Part shown: one piece after another, positions 24,421-36,472 of the stretch
How the letters are laid out: the number at the start of each line of letters is the position of its first letter
Position numbering within the stretch: position 1 is the first letter of the stretch
Source of the DNA: Rhodeus uyekii
Taxonomy: Eukaryota > Chordata > Actinopteri > Cypriniformes > Acheilognathidae
Direction: 5' to 3'
NCBI GenBank assembly: GCA_037043235.1
Contig: JAWRVZ010000154.1
Location: forward strand, 664,001-728,000
DNA length: 64,000 bases
The notes under the pieces: generated by a model
Databases searched by the model: none
Seen by the model: the letters and a program-made list of their open reading frames with translations, nothing else
What the model was told of the DNA's origin: nothing
Made by a program: the position numbers and the translations under genes

Positions 24421-25650
24421 ACGCCAGTGAGGACAGTCAGAAGATTGAGACTTTGGGCTGAGGGCTACATCAATACGTGTTAGAAGATTCTTGGTGTCAC
24501 CAGCGGAGTGCGCTGAGCCGATGCCCACCGAGAGGCGCGCGTCATTGGACACGTCTGGGTAGCGCGCTAGTACTTCACACTAGAACTTCATTCACCGAAG
24601 AGATCTCGACGTATTCGAAGAGTCTCTCCTCTTTAGATGCTCCTGCTCGCGGGGTGACTCACTTGTAGCTGTTCTCCGATCGGCTCTTGCGCGCTGCGTA
24701 ATACGGCTTTTGCGCGGAGCGCAGCATCATTCGCGTGGATTTTCGTCGCGTCAGTGGATTGCTTTCCGTCGGAGTTGAGTTGGACTGTATTGAGAGTCTA
24801 GTGGGATATAGCTTTTGATGAATACCTCGTCTCTGACAAGTTTATACGCGTCTGAGAAGGAACTACGACCGTGGTTATATACAAATCAACCAACTTACTA
24901 AGAAAGGGGTGATTTAACTCACATTTGGCGCATTTTCATCCACTTGCGCGAAAAGAAAAAGAAACTCGGAAGATTGCGTCCCTTTTTGTCTTGGATATGA
25001 TGTGATATACGAACACAGGAGGTTTTCTCGCAAGGCATTCCGGAGGACATAATCACATTTCAAGGAAATAAGCGTCTTGAAATCCGCACTGGGCTGTGAG
25101 TTGAAATCTAATCAGATCGGGTTACGCAAAGGGGAAGAAAAGTTCCGTTTTAAACCATGACTGTGGAATAAGAGCATCAGCTGTCTGCGTTTATGGTCTG
25201 TTGAAGATTGAGATGAAGAAGATACAGGGAAAGGTCCATCTCAGGGATAAAACCCATCTAGATGCGCATTGGCTGAATGTGAAAACCCAAATCTGTGGCG
25301 TTAAACGCCAAGAATGACACGCGAAACCAGGGAGACGACGAATTAATTAATTTATCAGCAGGAACAGACTTGGTACACAGGATTTTGATGATGCAGGGCA
25401 AGAAAGCATCGAGATATTTGCTCTAGAGGCACTCGTCCAAACGATGGCATTGACAGGAAGACCGAATGGATGTACGGGAGCGAATTTCTTCTCATAGAAG
25501 CTTGTAAAACTGCTCTTGGATACCTTGGATAGTCCAAAGTGCACGGCGAAGAACATTTCATTCGCATCGCGCTACATTCCTGGAGAATTGCGGATTGATT
25601 TTCGTGATTTGGAAGCGAAAGGAACGCTGATTTGATCACAGATCGAGAAA
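24421..25650 (+). other. Putative untranslated first exon ending at a GTAAGT donor
   Basis: CpG-containing, repeat-free sequence extends about 1.2 kb from the promoter candidate to gagaaa|gtaagt (donor at 25651-25656), a consensus 5' splice site. It has no long frame. Several short ATG frames, for instance at 25157 (seven codons or fewer), could act as upstream ORFs. CpG content and absence of mobile elements fall off after the donor, where microsatellites begin. A long 5' untranslated exon followed by a large first intron is common for neuronal and adhesion genes, but the gene cannot be named. Confidence 0.3.
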
Positions 25651-25929
25651 GTAAGTCCTTCGTGCTCTGATATTTTCATCAGTGGACACTTTCAAGTCCT
25701 TCTGGCACCAAGTGTTTCTGGTTGCCTTACACATTAAGTGTTTTAGAAGCAATAGCGTCCTTATGTAGCCTAGAAAAGGCTTGACATCTAAGGGCACTTA
25801 AAATACAACCTACACATCCATAGTAATTAAAAAGGTCACTTCTGTCATTTGAACAGTGTTTCAGTGAATATCCATTATATTCCTACATCTATCCACAGAA
25901 GCGTTCTCTCGCTGGCTGTGAGCTTCCCC

Positions 25930-25990
25930 CCCCGCTGTCTCTATCTCTCTCTCTCTCTCTCGTGTGTGTGTGTGTGTGTGCGCGCGCTCG
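25930..25990. repeat. (CT)n-(GT)n-(CG)n microsatellite
   Basis: CT tract (about 25932-25960), GT tract (25962-25980) and a short gcgcgcgctcgctcg run. Confidence 0.9.
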
Positions 25991-26292
25991 CTCGTGCGTG
26001 AGTGTGTGATAAATGTGTGCGCTATTGACAACTGCACAGTGTTCCACCTTTGCAGTTGAATCTTTCTTTCATTCATTCTTCCATTCATTCAGTCTGAATG
26101 TGAAATGCCACAATCCGTTTTTAGGAATGATTTGGTTCGTCTTATTTAATAAAATGATTTATGTACGAATAAGATTGAGCAGTTATTCAGATGGATATCA
26201 GCTTAGACTCGGTTAGAATGAGGTTTTTAATGCTGGAGGCATAAATGCGGGCTGTTGCTGCTTCGCTTTCTGATTGGTCCAAATTCATTGGT

Positions 26293-26520
<228 letters not shown>

Positions 26521-26525
26521 ATCAA

Positions 26526-26549
26526 TGAATTTGTATAAATAAAAAAACT

Positions 26550-26585
<36 letters not shown>

Positions 26586-26610
26586 TTAGTTTTTTATTTA
26601 TACAAATTCA
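26526..26610. repeat. Near-perfect hairpin with (TA)n loop
   Basis: Left arm tgaatttgtataaataaaaa plus aactaaaa is matched by the inverted right arm with a single A/T length difference over 27-28 bases. The loop is a TA tract (26555-26583). This is a miniature foldback unit or a microsatellite-induced palindrome. Confidence 0.85.
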
Positions 26611-26647
26611 TATATTAATATATATATTAATGTATGTGTATATATGA

Positions 26648-26649
<2 letters not shown>

Positions 26650-26704
<55 letters not shown>
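26650..26704. repeat. (GT)n-(TA)n microsatellite
   Basis: A short GT run joined to a 20-unit TA run. Confidence 0.9.
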
Positions 26705-26707
<3 letters not shown>

Positions 26708-28239
26708 GATATATAGCAACCATTTATTTTCTTTTAAGGTGACGTATGTTACTACATATATTTACTATAGTAGTAAAATTATGCAAAATTTCAAGTATTC
26801 TACCGTACACCAAGCCATAACTCTAGTATGTACAAGTAGTTAGTTAATATGAGTCAGAACTTATCTGAGCAAGTAAAATGCAATTCAATATCGTAAAGTA
26901 TGAAGTGTAATATATACACACACACACTCATTTAAACTTTATTTTATGTTAATATTTTACTGTAAAAGTATACATATGGTCTTGCATTTTTTCCTTCAAT
27001 TATATTTATAACAATATAATCGAGCAATTGCTAATAATTACATTAATATAGATTAAACAGATGAAATGTTATTGGCTCTTGTAGCTTGTGTATGTGTGTG
27101 CATCTACGGAGTTTAATGAACTGGCCATTGAATAGACATGATATGATTCAGGGCTGAAGAGTCTGGCCTTTCTCCGGGAGCTGTCCGAGGTGCTGAAACG
27201 CCTGCTTGAATCCGCAGAAGCGCACTACTGTTTGTCTTTCTCTGCTTCCTACTGCCTTATGTTGCTCTGCTTCGTGGAAAATTATTTTTATAATCAACCT
27301 TACAAGCCAACCGTATTGAAGTGTGGATTACATCCTTACAGGAAAGGAAAGCAACTACATCAGGATAATATCGAGGAGATCCGTTTTAAGCGGATAGACT
27401 TGAACAAACGTGCCTAGATTAGCCATGCGGCATATTCTGAGGTCATAGCTGTCAGTCATAATTATCTGTCCTCTCTAGCCGAGGAAAGTGATTATCTGTG
27501 CCTTCTATCACAGGTACCAGCAGTTTTCTTTTTGACTTCATTATCATGTGTCAATAAAACCTTGGCAGAGAAGTCAGAGAATTTGTACTTTTTAATCTGT
27601 GATGAATAGCAAAAGCAATCCAGGGAACTGTCTTAATTCAGATCAGTTCGGGATGTTTTGCTTTCCCTGCGTACCGATTGATGGATATTGGTTTGAAAAG
27701 GAAGTGATAAATGAGGCTACAGCCAACAGCTTATGCTGTGTGAATGTGTGATCTGAAGCAGCTGACCAGGTTGACCTTTAAAGCACAAGTCTGGCAATCT
27801 TTGACTGTAAACTGTGCTTACTAGCTCACAGAACATTTTCATACTCCTCATGAACCAAATCTCCTCTCATATTTCGTGTTTACAATCTAAAATTGATCCT
27901 TTTCTTTTTAAGATGAAGATCGTGAAGCTCTAGCTCTGCTTTGATGCTTTGAGGTCACAAGGTGAAGTACAGCATTTTTCCGAAAGCCAAGTGGAATGAA
28001 TTGGAGTCTGTGTGTGTAACGGTTGAATTATATCCATCTGTCTGACGAACTCCATTTTGTCCCTTCAAAGCAGCCAGTGCATGGCCGCCCACTCACCGTC
28101 ACCCTTTGGGAGTGCTTCCTGTTGGCCAGACGCCCAATCCAGAGCTTAAAGGCCTGTGTTAACACAAGACCCCTTTGCAGAGCTGTTATGTACATAGATC
28201 ATATGTATACCGGAGGTTGTAGACATGTAAAATTGAACG
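26705..28239. other. No gene recognised
   Basis: A 75-codon frame (27190-27417, +) and surrounding sequence (about 27130-27420) are somewhat less A/T-rich and repeat-free but show no domain. The remainder is A/T-rich. Confidence 0.45.
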
Positions 28240-28330
28240 TTTTGTCATTTATTCACCTTCATGTCATTCCAAACCTGTATGACTCTCTGAAAAACGAATA
28301 CATTACCTTGGTTTGCCTTTCCAAAAAATG
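28240..28330. mobile_element. Half copy of the palindromic MITE
   Basis: tttgtcatttattcaccttc and catgtcattccaaacctgta match the left arm of the palindromic repeats at 15355 and 43099. The opposite arm is missing. Confidence 0.5.
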
Positions 28331-28403
28331 TTTGTAAAAAAACAAATTTAGTAAGGAGGCCTTAAATTAATCAAAATGACAAAATATGTCTATTTCAAAT
28401 AAA

Positions 28404-28576
28404 GGTAACACTTTTCTTGTTACACTTTACATGAAGTTACTGTAGTAATAACTATAAATGATGCATAATTACACATAACTAACCTTGTAGCAAGTACATG
28501 TAGTTAATTATTATTACTCAGTACTTAAGTGTGTAATTACACAGTAACACAGACATCTTAAAATAAAGTGTAATCC
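28404..28576. mobile_element. Small MITE with 'ggtaacacttt' ends
   Basis: The left end ggtaacacttttcttgttac and the right end (inverted) ggattacactttattttaag share the acacttt core but are diverged. The interior is A/T-rich with no frame. It belongs with the next, better preserved element. Confidence 0.35.
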
Positions 28577-28864
28577 AAATAAAATCGGTAAAAATGTATT
28601 ACGGTTTCCACAAGAATAATAAGAAATGTTTTTTGAGCACCAAATCAGCGGCTGAAAATGTAGCTTTGCAATTATAGGGGGAAAAAAAAAGTATTTTAAA
28701 ACATATTTAAATAGAAAGCAGTTATTTTAAATAGTGATACTCTCTCACATTATTACAGTTTTTTTATCACATAAATATAGCCAATAAAATAGATTTCTTT
28801 CAAAAAGCATACAAAATCTTTTGAAGGTCCATACACACTTTGACTGGCATTGTTTAGACAACAC

Positions 28865-29012
28865 GGTTGCACTTTATTTTACAGTATGTGCAACTTACAT
28901 GTTCTTACAGTGTACTTAACTAAGAAAGTAGTGAGTAATGAGTAACTTATAGTTATTGCAATATACTCTGAGTGTGTGCATGGGGAACAGGGCTGTAAAA
29001 TAAAGTGCTACC
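28865..29012. mobile_element. 148-bp MITE with 20-bp terminal inverted repeats
   Basis: Left end ggttgcactttattttacag and inverted right end ggtagcactttattttacag match at 19 of 20 positions. The interior is a permissive A/T-rich spacer. The flanks show no clear target duplication. Confidence 0.75.
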
Positions 29013-30232
29013 AACAGCATTCATCGAAATATCTTATTAAAAATCTTTTCCTTTTAACCCCCACCCCCTTAAAAGTGAGTTACATGTACGAATCAGGTCA
29101 CGAATTGGAGAAATGGTGTTGGAAACGAACACGCAGGACTATATTTAGATTATTTCAGATCCAGCGAGTCAAACCAAATAATGACACAGGAAGTAAGAAT
29201 AGTAAGTTGCCGTAAACAGTGCCAGCGTTTGTCTTGTTAACAACCGAACAGAAGAAAAGTCTTCATTCGCACCTTCAAGCACCTTCGCCTATTCCCTGAG
29301 GTGAACGAAGGATTTTTTTTCTCTTCCAGGCACTTGATAGAGGAAGAAAAAAAGAAGTAGAGGAATGATGGAGTGATGTTGCCTTGGGGAGACGAATTGG
29401 GCCGCTCATTTTATGTTCCTTTGCTGTCAGGAGCTTTAGCATGATGAAGCTGCCGGGTTGGGTGGAGAGATGACATTTGTTTGTTGGTGAATGATGCGGC
29501 GTGATTCATGTTTCTGCCGAGACGCTCCATTCCTCACTCCGTACATCTTCCAAACTTTTCTCATCCCAGCTTCGGAAGCACTGGGAAAGGTGGAACATCC
29601 ATTTATCGAGCTGTTTTTTTTAGGTCAGTCATAAAATGCAGATGTCAATACATTTATTGTCCGGCATTAAGATCGAGGTTCGCATTGTAAATGATTTGTG
29701 GAATTGCCTCGGGCGAGATTTTTCAGATTTATTAAACCGGTTATGTTGTCTCGTAATTGATGAACGACATTGTTTTTCAAAAGCCCAAAAGAAATCTGGG
29801 TTTCATATCGCTAGTATTTATGGGGCGTGTTGATGGATTTCTGGAAACGCATGCAACTCAGGGCTTGTTTATTTTACTGTTGGAGTGTGACAGTGGTAAT
29901 ATCCCATGAGTCTCTGAGGTGGCTTCTACAAAGTGAGGCATGAACAGGGATTAATCATGGTTAAAATAAAGCCACTTCCTTATGATGTAAATCTAGTCTG
30001 TCTCTCTTTGTCCTTTTCCATTGAGAGTCACCTTTGTAGGAAGATTTAATGAACAAAACTTCCGCATCAAAATAAATAAATAAGTAAAGCTCTAGAGGTG
30101 TAACATACATTACATGTACCAGGATAATTCAAAACTGAATTGAAAAGGCTTTTTAGATTCCTGAATCAGAATAGAATTTGAATAAAGTGACAAGAAAATA
30201 ACTTTAAAAGCTTTCACGTTTGAACATTTATA
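29013..30232. other. No gene recognised
   Basis: Two overlapping 60-65-codon frames at 29508-29833 have no domain. Otherwise unique sequence. Confidence 0.5.
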
Positions 30233-30233
30233 T

Positions 30234-30300
<67 letters not shown>

Positions 30301-30318
30301 GGATAGATGGATAGAGGG
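30233..30318. repeat. (GATA)n microsatellite
   Basis: About 17 GATA units then GGATAGATGGATAGAG variants. Confidence 0.97.
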
Positions 30319-30467
30319 ATAGAGCTGTATACTAGAGCTCTACCCAACTCAATCGTGAATGAAGGGCTGCACACATTTCAGAGACCATCTCTGCCCGTTT
30401 CTCATTCCAAGGGTAAATCAAGAAATGGTTCTTTGAATAAGTACACCACTGTCATTATTAACAAACA

Positions 30468-30696
30468 TACCGTATTTTCCGCACTATAAGACACACCTAA
30501 AAGACACACATTTTCTCAAAAATCGACCGTGCACCTTATAATCAGGTGCGCCTTGTGTATGTGTTAAGTACATACATGTACCCGCAAGACTGCACCTTAT
30601 AATCCGGTGCGCCTTATGTATGGCTTATGCACATACATGTAGCCGCGAGACTGCACCTTATAATCCGGTGCACCTTATGGTGCAAAAAATATGGCG
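30468..30696. mobile_element. 'taccgtattttccgc' MITE containing a 61-bp tandem repeat
   Basis: The left end taccgtattttccgcactat and the inverted right end gccatattttttgcaccata resemble the ends of the larger element at 4301-5400. Inside, a 61-bp unit starting tgcaccttataatc begins at 30530, 30591 and 30652, giving two and a half tandem copies. Confidence 0.65.
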
Positions 30697-32143
30697 ATGT
30701 TGTAAAGGCTAATGTTTTATGTATTTGAAGAGTTTCAGTCTGGTATTTGCCCTCTAATCGTGCACATGAGATTTAAGCCAAATATATTAAACGATTGAGC
30801 AGCCACAATAAACTTTATAACCTGTATGTTGATGAAAATCCGATACGACCGTTATTGACTAACAAATTCGAGCTTGATTTTAAGAAAATGTTAAATATGT
30901 ACATGCAAATGTCTGATCATACATACTATCTTTGACAACATGGTGTTTAGTTATGCCTATTTAAATCCTGCATAGTAAGAACTAACTCTATACTAACCTG
31001 CAATTATCGCTCGTGTCGAAATGTATATTACCTTCCATTCATAATACTTTAATGGTTGGTGACATATACTCAGAAAATCTCTGAAGATCTAATTCCAGCG
31101 ACTTACCTATGATGGCTTGACAGCTGAGCGCGGGTGAATGCGTCAAGGTCACATTTGCAAAGGCCATTCTACTTGAATTTGTGATTGGTTGACAGAACGA
31201 ACGATAAAATATCACTACTATACAGCCCTGTATACTGTATTTCATCATTTTTAAGGCATTGACTTTTGGTTTCCAGAGTGGAAGAACACTTCATTGATAT
31301 CTTTGAATTATAGTTATAATTATAGCCATTCCTTTTCAAACTCCAAATCAACTTCCTCTGCCATTTGCCATTATAAGAGAGCCAGTTCTTTAATTGTGAA
31401 TCTTTCTCAAGCCCAAATGCATACAATATTTCCCTAACACCCCGTGATTCCCAAGCTTTATCCGTCAGTTCTGCGATTCACACCCATTGCTATACAATAA
31501 ACACTTTGAAATCAGGGAGATTAGCTTGTGTAAAACCCAGCTTGGGCGTGAATTAGCATTCATTTCTTAAACTGCTGGAGACTGCTATCAATAATGCAAC
31601 CCATCTGTCAATTTTCCTTTGCGTCCCAGAATACAGTTTCTCCCAAGGGGATTTGGTTTAGTGTGAAAGGCAGATTAAACGGCAAGAGAACCCTGCTTGT
31701 CGTGCCACCTCGCTCTCCATTGTCTAAATCTTCCATGTCACAGCATAGAGATTTCTTTCCCAGGAGTCAAACTCCAAGGCCACGTGCAGGAGGTTATGTA
31801 GGTAGTGTGTATTGATTGATGGGCTGGAGTTGTGGCGAGGATGACATTGAATTGATGTTTTTTTGTCTCTTTCTTTTTCTTTTTTTTTGTCTTAAAGCAA
31901 GTGGATTTTCTTTGTCAGAATTCAGCCGTCAGCAAATGCTGTGTACTTTGTATTCACTGCGCTGGTGTGAGCAAATGGACCGGTCGACCTTGCTTCAGAG
32001 AGAGGATATGACAATATATAACATAATAACACATCTCAGAGCTTTTAAACAATCATTTCAAATCTTCTTTTCAGGATCTTGAGTTAAGCTGTGTTTTAGA
32101 GGTAGCTTTTGTTGCTGGTTCTTACTCGGGTGCACAGGAAATT
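30697..32143. other. No gene recognised
   Basis: Two overlapping minus-strand frames (31039-31426) and an 88-codon plus frame (31816-32082) have no domains. Confidence 0.5.
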
Positions 32144-32401
32144 GAAAGGGATAGTTCATACATGAAAACGAATTGACTCTACCCTGAGTTTCTTTGTTCT
32201 GTTGAAAACAAAATAAGATATTTAGAAGAAGTTTGGTAACCAAACAGTTGCTAGTCCCCATTGACTTTTGTAGTAGTTTTTTCCTACTTCCTACTTTGGA
32301 AGTCAACGGCTACCATCAACTTTTTGATTACTGACATTCTTTAAAATATCTTCTTTTGTGTTGAAGGAAAATCATACAGGTTTAGGAACTTGAGAATAAG
32401 T
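32144..32401. mobile_element. Palindromic MITE, nearly complete
   Basis: Left arm: aaagggatagttcatacatg, agatatttagaagaagtttg, ggtaaccaaacagttgctag. Right arm is the inverted form: gactttggaagtcaacggct-type centre, gattactgacattctttaaa, atatcttcttttgtgttgaa. The centre of symmetry is near 32280. The right tip is cut by the element starting at 32403. Confidence 0.75.
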
Positions 32402-32402
32402 A

Positions 32403-32480
32403 CAGTAATCCCTCGCCACTTCACGGTTAGAGTTTCGCAGCCTCAGTGCATCGCAGTTTTGTCAAAAATATTAATCGAAC
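32403..32480. mobile_element. Left end of a 'cagtaatccctcgccacttc' DNA element
   Basis: cagtaatccctcgccacttc follows a TA (32401-32402) and interrupts the palindromic MITE at a TA. The ending resembles Tc1/mariner-type MITEs of the CAGTAAT family. I cannot find an inverted right end, so only one end survives. Confidence 0.45.
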
Positions 32481-32980
32481 AATTAAAATTCTAAAATACC
32501 GCCATATTGGCAGCCATATTGCGTAAAGCAGCGTTGCTTCATCATGATGCGAGAGAAACAGTTTCCCAGGATGGCAGACAAAGAGAGAAACTCTCTCAGA
32601 GGCTTTGTACACGCCCACGGCACTCAGACAAGACAAAATTATGTAATGACAAAATTATCTCCATTTTTGCATGTACGCTTCACTCCTGCCCCTTCTGCAC
32701 TCACTTACAGTGACCTTTCATTGATCTCCTTCTCTTTGACCTGAGTATCTTGAAGTGTGAGCGTGTGTTTTCCTCGAGTGGTCTCTCATCCACAGCCCCT
32801 CCTACGGGATGAACGCAGCACATTTCTCCAGTCGATGCAATAATCAATCAGCACTCCGCCTTGCCCCATCAGTCTTCTTGAATAATCTGGCCGACATCAT
32901 AAAACAGCCATCTTGACGTGCTGAATAGACACCGCAACCTCCACCCACAAAGCCTGGGTAATGTGGATAGGGAACAAAAT
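32481..32980. other. No gene recognised
   Basis: Overlapping 66-69-codon frames on both strands (32427-32744) have no domain. Part of this stretch may be the interior of the preceding element. Confidence 0.4.
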
Positions 32981-33045
32981 ATGTATGTATGTATGTATGT
33001 GTGTGTGTGTGTATATATATATATATACATACATATATGTGTGTT

Positions 33046-33128
<83 letters not shown>
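32981..33128. repeat. (GTAT)n-(GT)n-(TA)n microsatellite
   Basis: ATGT units, GT, TA, a variant GT block and a final TA tract of about 25 units. Confidence 0.95.
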
Positions 33129-33132
<4 letters not shown>

Positions 33133-34730
33133 TTTAAAATTACTATTATAAAATGTTACAATTCTTCTAATTCAAAAATTATTATAAAATGCATTTATCC
33201 TATTTTTTTTTTGTGCAAATTTACTTTTTGTTTAAGATAGAATACATGTATTTTAGAATAATACGTTTTATTAGAATAATTTTATATCGTACAATGTAAT
33301 TTTAAATTTTAAATTCATATATTTTATATTTTATTGGCAAATAGCATATAGTGATTATAGTTATCAAGGTTCATCTATCATAGTGAATAATATTCACAGT
33401 GTAAAATGGGTCTTTACAGATTAAAAAGTATAGAGCTGCTTTATTATTTCATAAAACTGGAGACTCCATAGATAAAATCGTCTTGATTGTGGTTTGTGGC
33501 ATCCAAAAGTTTGAAAGTCTCTGGTTTAGTCAGCCATCCTTGTATTTGTGGCAAACGGAGCATGTCCTTAAAAACCATAGCTAAAGCAGGCCTCATGACT
33601 CAATAATGAGGGGTAAACTCCCCCACCCAACCCAAATCTAAGCTCAGCTAAAAGAAAATGACCTGAATCAGCCTGTAACTTGAGTCACGGCCGGGCTGAC
33701 GTCAGCCGGCTTCTACAGACGCCTGCAGCTGGGCAGAAACAAGCCGTACCTGTGGCCAATAACGTGCACCACAGGTGTGTGTGTGTGTGTGCAAACTGTG
33801 CTCGGGACAGCCTCCCTTTCTGGGTTGCACCTGTGAGGCATCTGTTCAAGGCGGTGCAGAGCTGGCCATATTAATTCTGCTGCTAAATTGAAAGGTTAAA
33901 GCTAGCAGCAGAGGAGGTGACGCATCGTCGGTCACCTGGTTCCTCTGCTACTAAAGCACCTGTTTAACTGAGGTGAGGTTCAGTTGTCCTCCTGTCATAG
34001 GAGAGAGAAGGAGAAAGAGGGAGTTGTTAATGATGAAGCCAGGGAGAATCTACATTTAATAGGTTATTTGAGAGAGCAGAATAAAATAAGAGCCGCTGGA
34101 GTTGATTGTTCTTATCAGAGTTCATTAATGCAATTTCCTCTCACAAAGGGCTTGTGCAGAAAAGCTCTCTGCCTCAAATAATGACTGGATCAGCCTGTGC
34201 AGCCTTGCGCCGCTGAATGAGACACGTTTTTTTCTGCCGTGCGCCGATGCCAGCTTCGGTTATTTACATATATAGAGGCTCTTACGGACACCGCCATGCC
34301 TGTCTTGGTTTTGATACACTTTAATCATGAGTACATCATTCCGCATGAGACCCGTAAATGCTTGTTGTAGCTCTTCAAGGTGTGGCTGTGAAACTGATCG
34401 ACTGAGGAGTCTTAATAGAGTAGTGTAAGTGTCGGGCTCTTCCCGAACCAGTGCCAAAGTTAAAGGACATTCAGAGGTGTTTGTAGCAACAGAATTGACC
34501 TTAAATGTTTTGGACTGAGAAGAGGCTGTCTATTTCCAATTCAATTCCAGATTCTGTGTTGCCGATGCTGAATGGCAAATTGGAATGTAAGGAAGTTCAT
34601 TTCATATAACTGTACTTTTATCTAGAAAACTTTGCATGTTTGCTTGACAAAACTTTATTTGAGAGTTCTGAGAAGTTTTATAAACTTTACAGGCAAGGGG
34701 TTGGGAGTTTGGTTAAGGGTTTCATGTCGT
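33129..34730. other. No gene recognised
   Basis: A/T-rich to about 33500, then more balanced sequence with a CRE-containing palindrome at 33691-33710. No frame above 68 codons. Confidence 0.45.
33691..33710. promoter_or_regulatory. CRE octamer at the centre of a palindrome
   Basis: gctgacgtcagc is a perfect 12-bp palindrome containing TGACGTCA (33697-33704), extended by ccgg/ccgg arms. It sits in a repeat-free, GC-balanced 250-bp patch, which is more favourable for function than the copy at position 102. The target gene is unknown. Confidence 0.3.
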
Positions 34731-35832
34731 GGATGGATGGATAGACAGATAGACATATCGTTAGCCTCATAGCATAATTGCCTAAGTCATTTTTTGGCCA
34801 AATTGTGATATCTGCCTATTTTTACTGTCCTTCCACTGCTGCATCATCCTGCCTTTCTGCCAATGTCCTTAGCCAATCACAACACTTATTAGGATCCAAA
34901 AACACTATCAATTAGTCATCTCTTTGAATTAGGATGTTTTGAGTTTTTTTCGTGTTTTCCAAAAACATTGAAATATGACTTAGGCAATCATGCTATGAGG
35001 CTAACGATATGATTTGATATATAGTACGAATTTAATGATACATAGATGGATATACAGACATACAGATTAAGAAAAGATGGACAAACTGACAGATCGATGG
35101 ATAGATGAATGGATGTATGGACGGATGACTGAGAGACATAAAATTGATAGGTAGACAGACATGATTTTATATATTAATTAAATGATACATAGATGGATAT
35201 ACAGACAAACAGATTAAGAAAAGATTGACAAACTGATGGATGGATGGATGGATAGATGGATGGATGGACAGATGGACAGATGGGCGGATGGACAGAAAGA
35301 CAGAAAAATTGATAGGTAGACAGACATGATTTTATCTATGAATTGAATGATACATAGATGGATATACAGACAAACAGATTAAGAAAAGATGGACAAACTG
35401 ACAGATGGATGGATAGATGAATGGATTGATGGATGGATGGATGGATGGATTGATGGATGGATAGATGAATGGATGGATGGATGGATGGATGGGCAGATGG
35501 ACAGAGAGACAGAAAGACAGAAAAATTGATAGGTAGACAGACATGATTTTATCTATGAATTGAATGACATATAGAGGGATATACAGATTAAGTAAAGATG
35601 GATGGACAAACTGACAGATGGATGGATGGATGGATGAATGGATGGACAGACAAAATGAAAGGTAAATAGACACAATATAGTATGGTACAAACCAGATGCA
35701 CAGATTGAAAGATGGATGTATAAATATTTTGACAGATGGATAGACAGACAGACAGACAGACAAATGGATAAATGAAAAAAAAATGACAGATGAATAGACT
35801 GGCGGACAGATGGATGGACGTAAAGATGTACA
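34731..35832. repeat. GGAT/GACA higher-order minisatellite, 1.1 kb
   Basis: Units open with gatacatagatggatataca, run through aacagattaagaaaagatgg and acaaactgacagatgg, then a variable (GGAT)n tract, and close with aaattgataggtagacagac plus atgattttat. Unit starts lie near 35036, 35187 and 35350, with a shorter variant near 35566. Period length grows as the internal GGAT tract grows. Minus-strand frames rich in SIHPSIHP come from the GGAT tracts and are not genes. Confidence 0.9.
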
Positions 35833-36319
35833 AATGAACAGGTAGGATAGAATCGCCACTAGTGACCAAAAGTTCAGTGATCGCAGTCAACATGAACAGG
35901 GAATTATTCAGAGCAACACATGAATTCCTGAACGTCATCTGCAGACTTATCCAGAGAAGCTGCTTCATGTTTCTGCCCTCAGTTTGTTTGGTTGAGTTCA
36001 GAGAATAGTTTTTGTAGAAAACAGAGATGAAAGAAGCAAGAGGGCAACTCAGGCTAAAAATTGTGCGCTGAGTCAAGTGAGTTCACATCAGGCCTCAGCA
36101 AACCCTGGCTTGAAGTGAGACTTTGTGCTAACGTTTGTGGATGTGTGTATTCGTAAATGTACACAGAATAGCTTTTGTAGTACTGGCCCAGGATCTGCTT
36201 GGTTTCCTATCCCAATTTTTATTTTTATTTTATTGTAAAAAGTTGAATTCTTCACCTCGTTGTTAGGCTAAAAACTTTATCAAATTAGAAAAATTAAAAC
36301 TGCTAGATCCTCATATCGG
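35833..36319. other. No gene seen
   Basis: Unique sequence between the minisatellite and the direct-repeat/LINE block. Confidence 0.45.
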
Positions 36320-36472
36320 CCACCCAGGTCTATATTTACTCATATCGCCACTGAAAAAACATATTAGTCGACTGCTAGTCTTTTGTGAAAGGGTTTATTG
36401 CATTTCCTCACCACTTTGAGATATACAGTACGGAAGGTACATGACATTTTGATTGAATTACATTGACTTAAA
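36320..36472. repeat. Direct repeat, left copy (153 bp)
   Basis: From ccacccaggtctatatttac to cattgacttaaa. Differs from the copy at 37052-37205 by one base (a/g) and one A in a run. The pair flanks the LINE fragment. Confidence 0.95.

Noticed and set aside
34731..35832. CRISPR-like array of regularly spaced repeats
   Set aside because: Spacers are simple repeats, not unique sequences, and the genome is eukaryotic.
35332..36076. Minus-strand frames with SIHPSIHP repeats resembling a repetitive secreted protein
   Set aside because: They are translations of the GGAT/GACA minisatellite, and the repeat varies in nucleotide units rather than codons.
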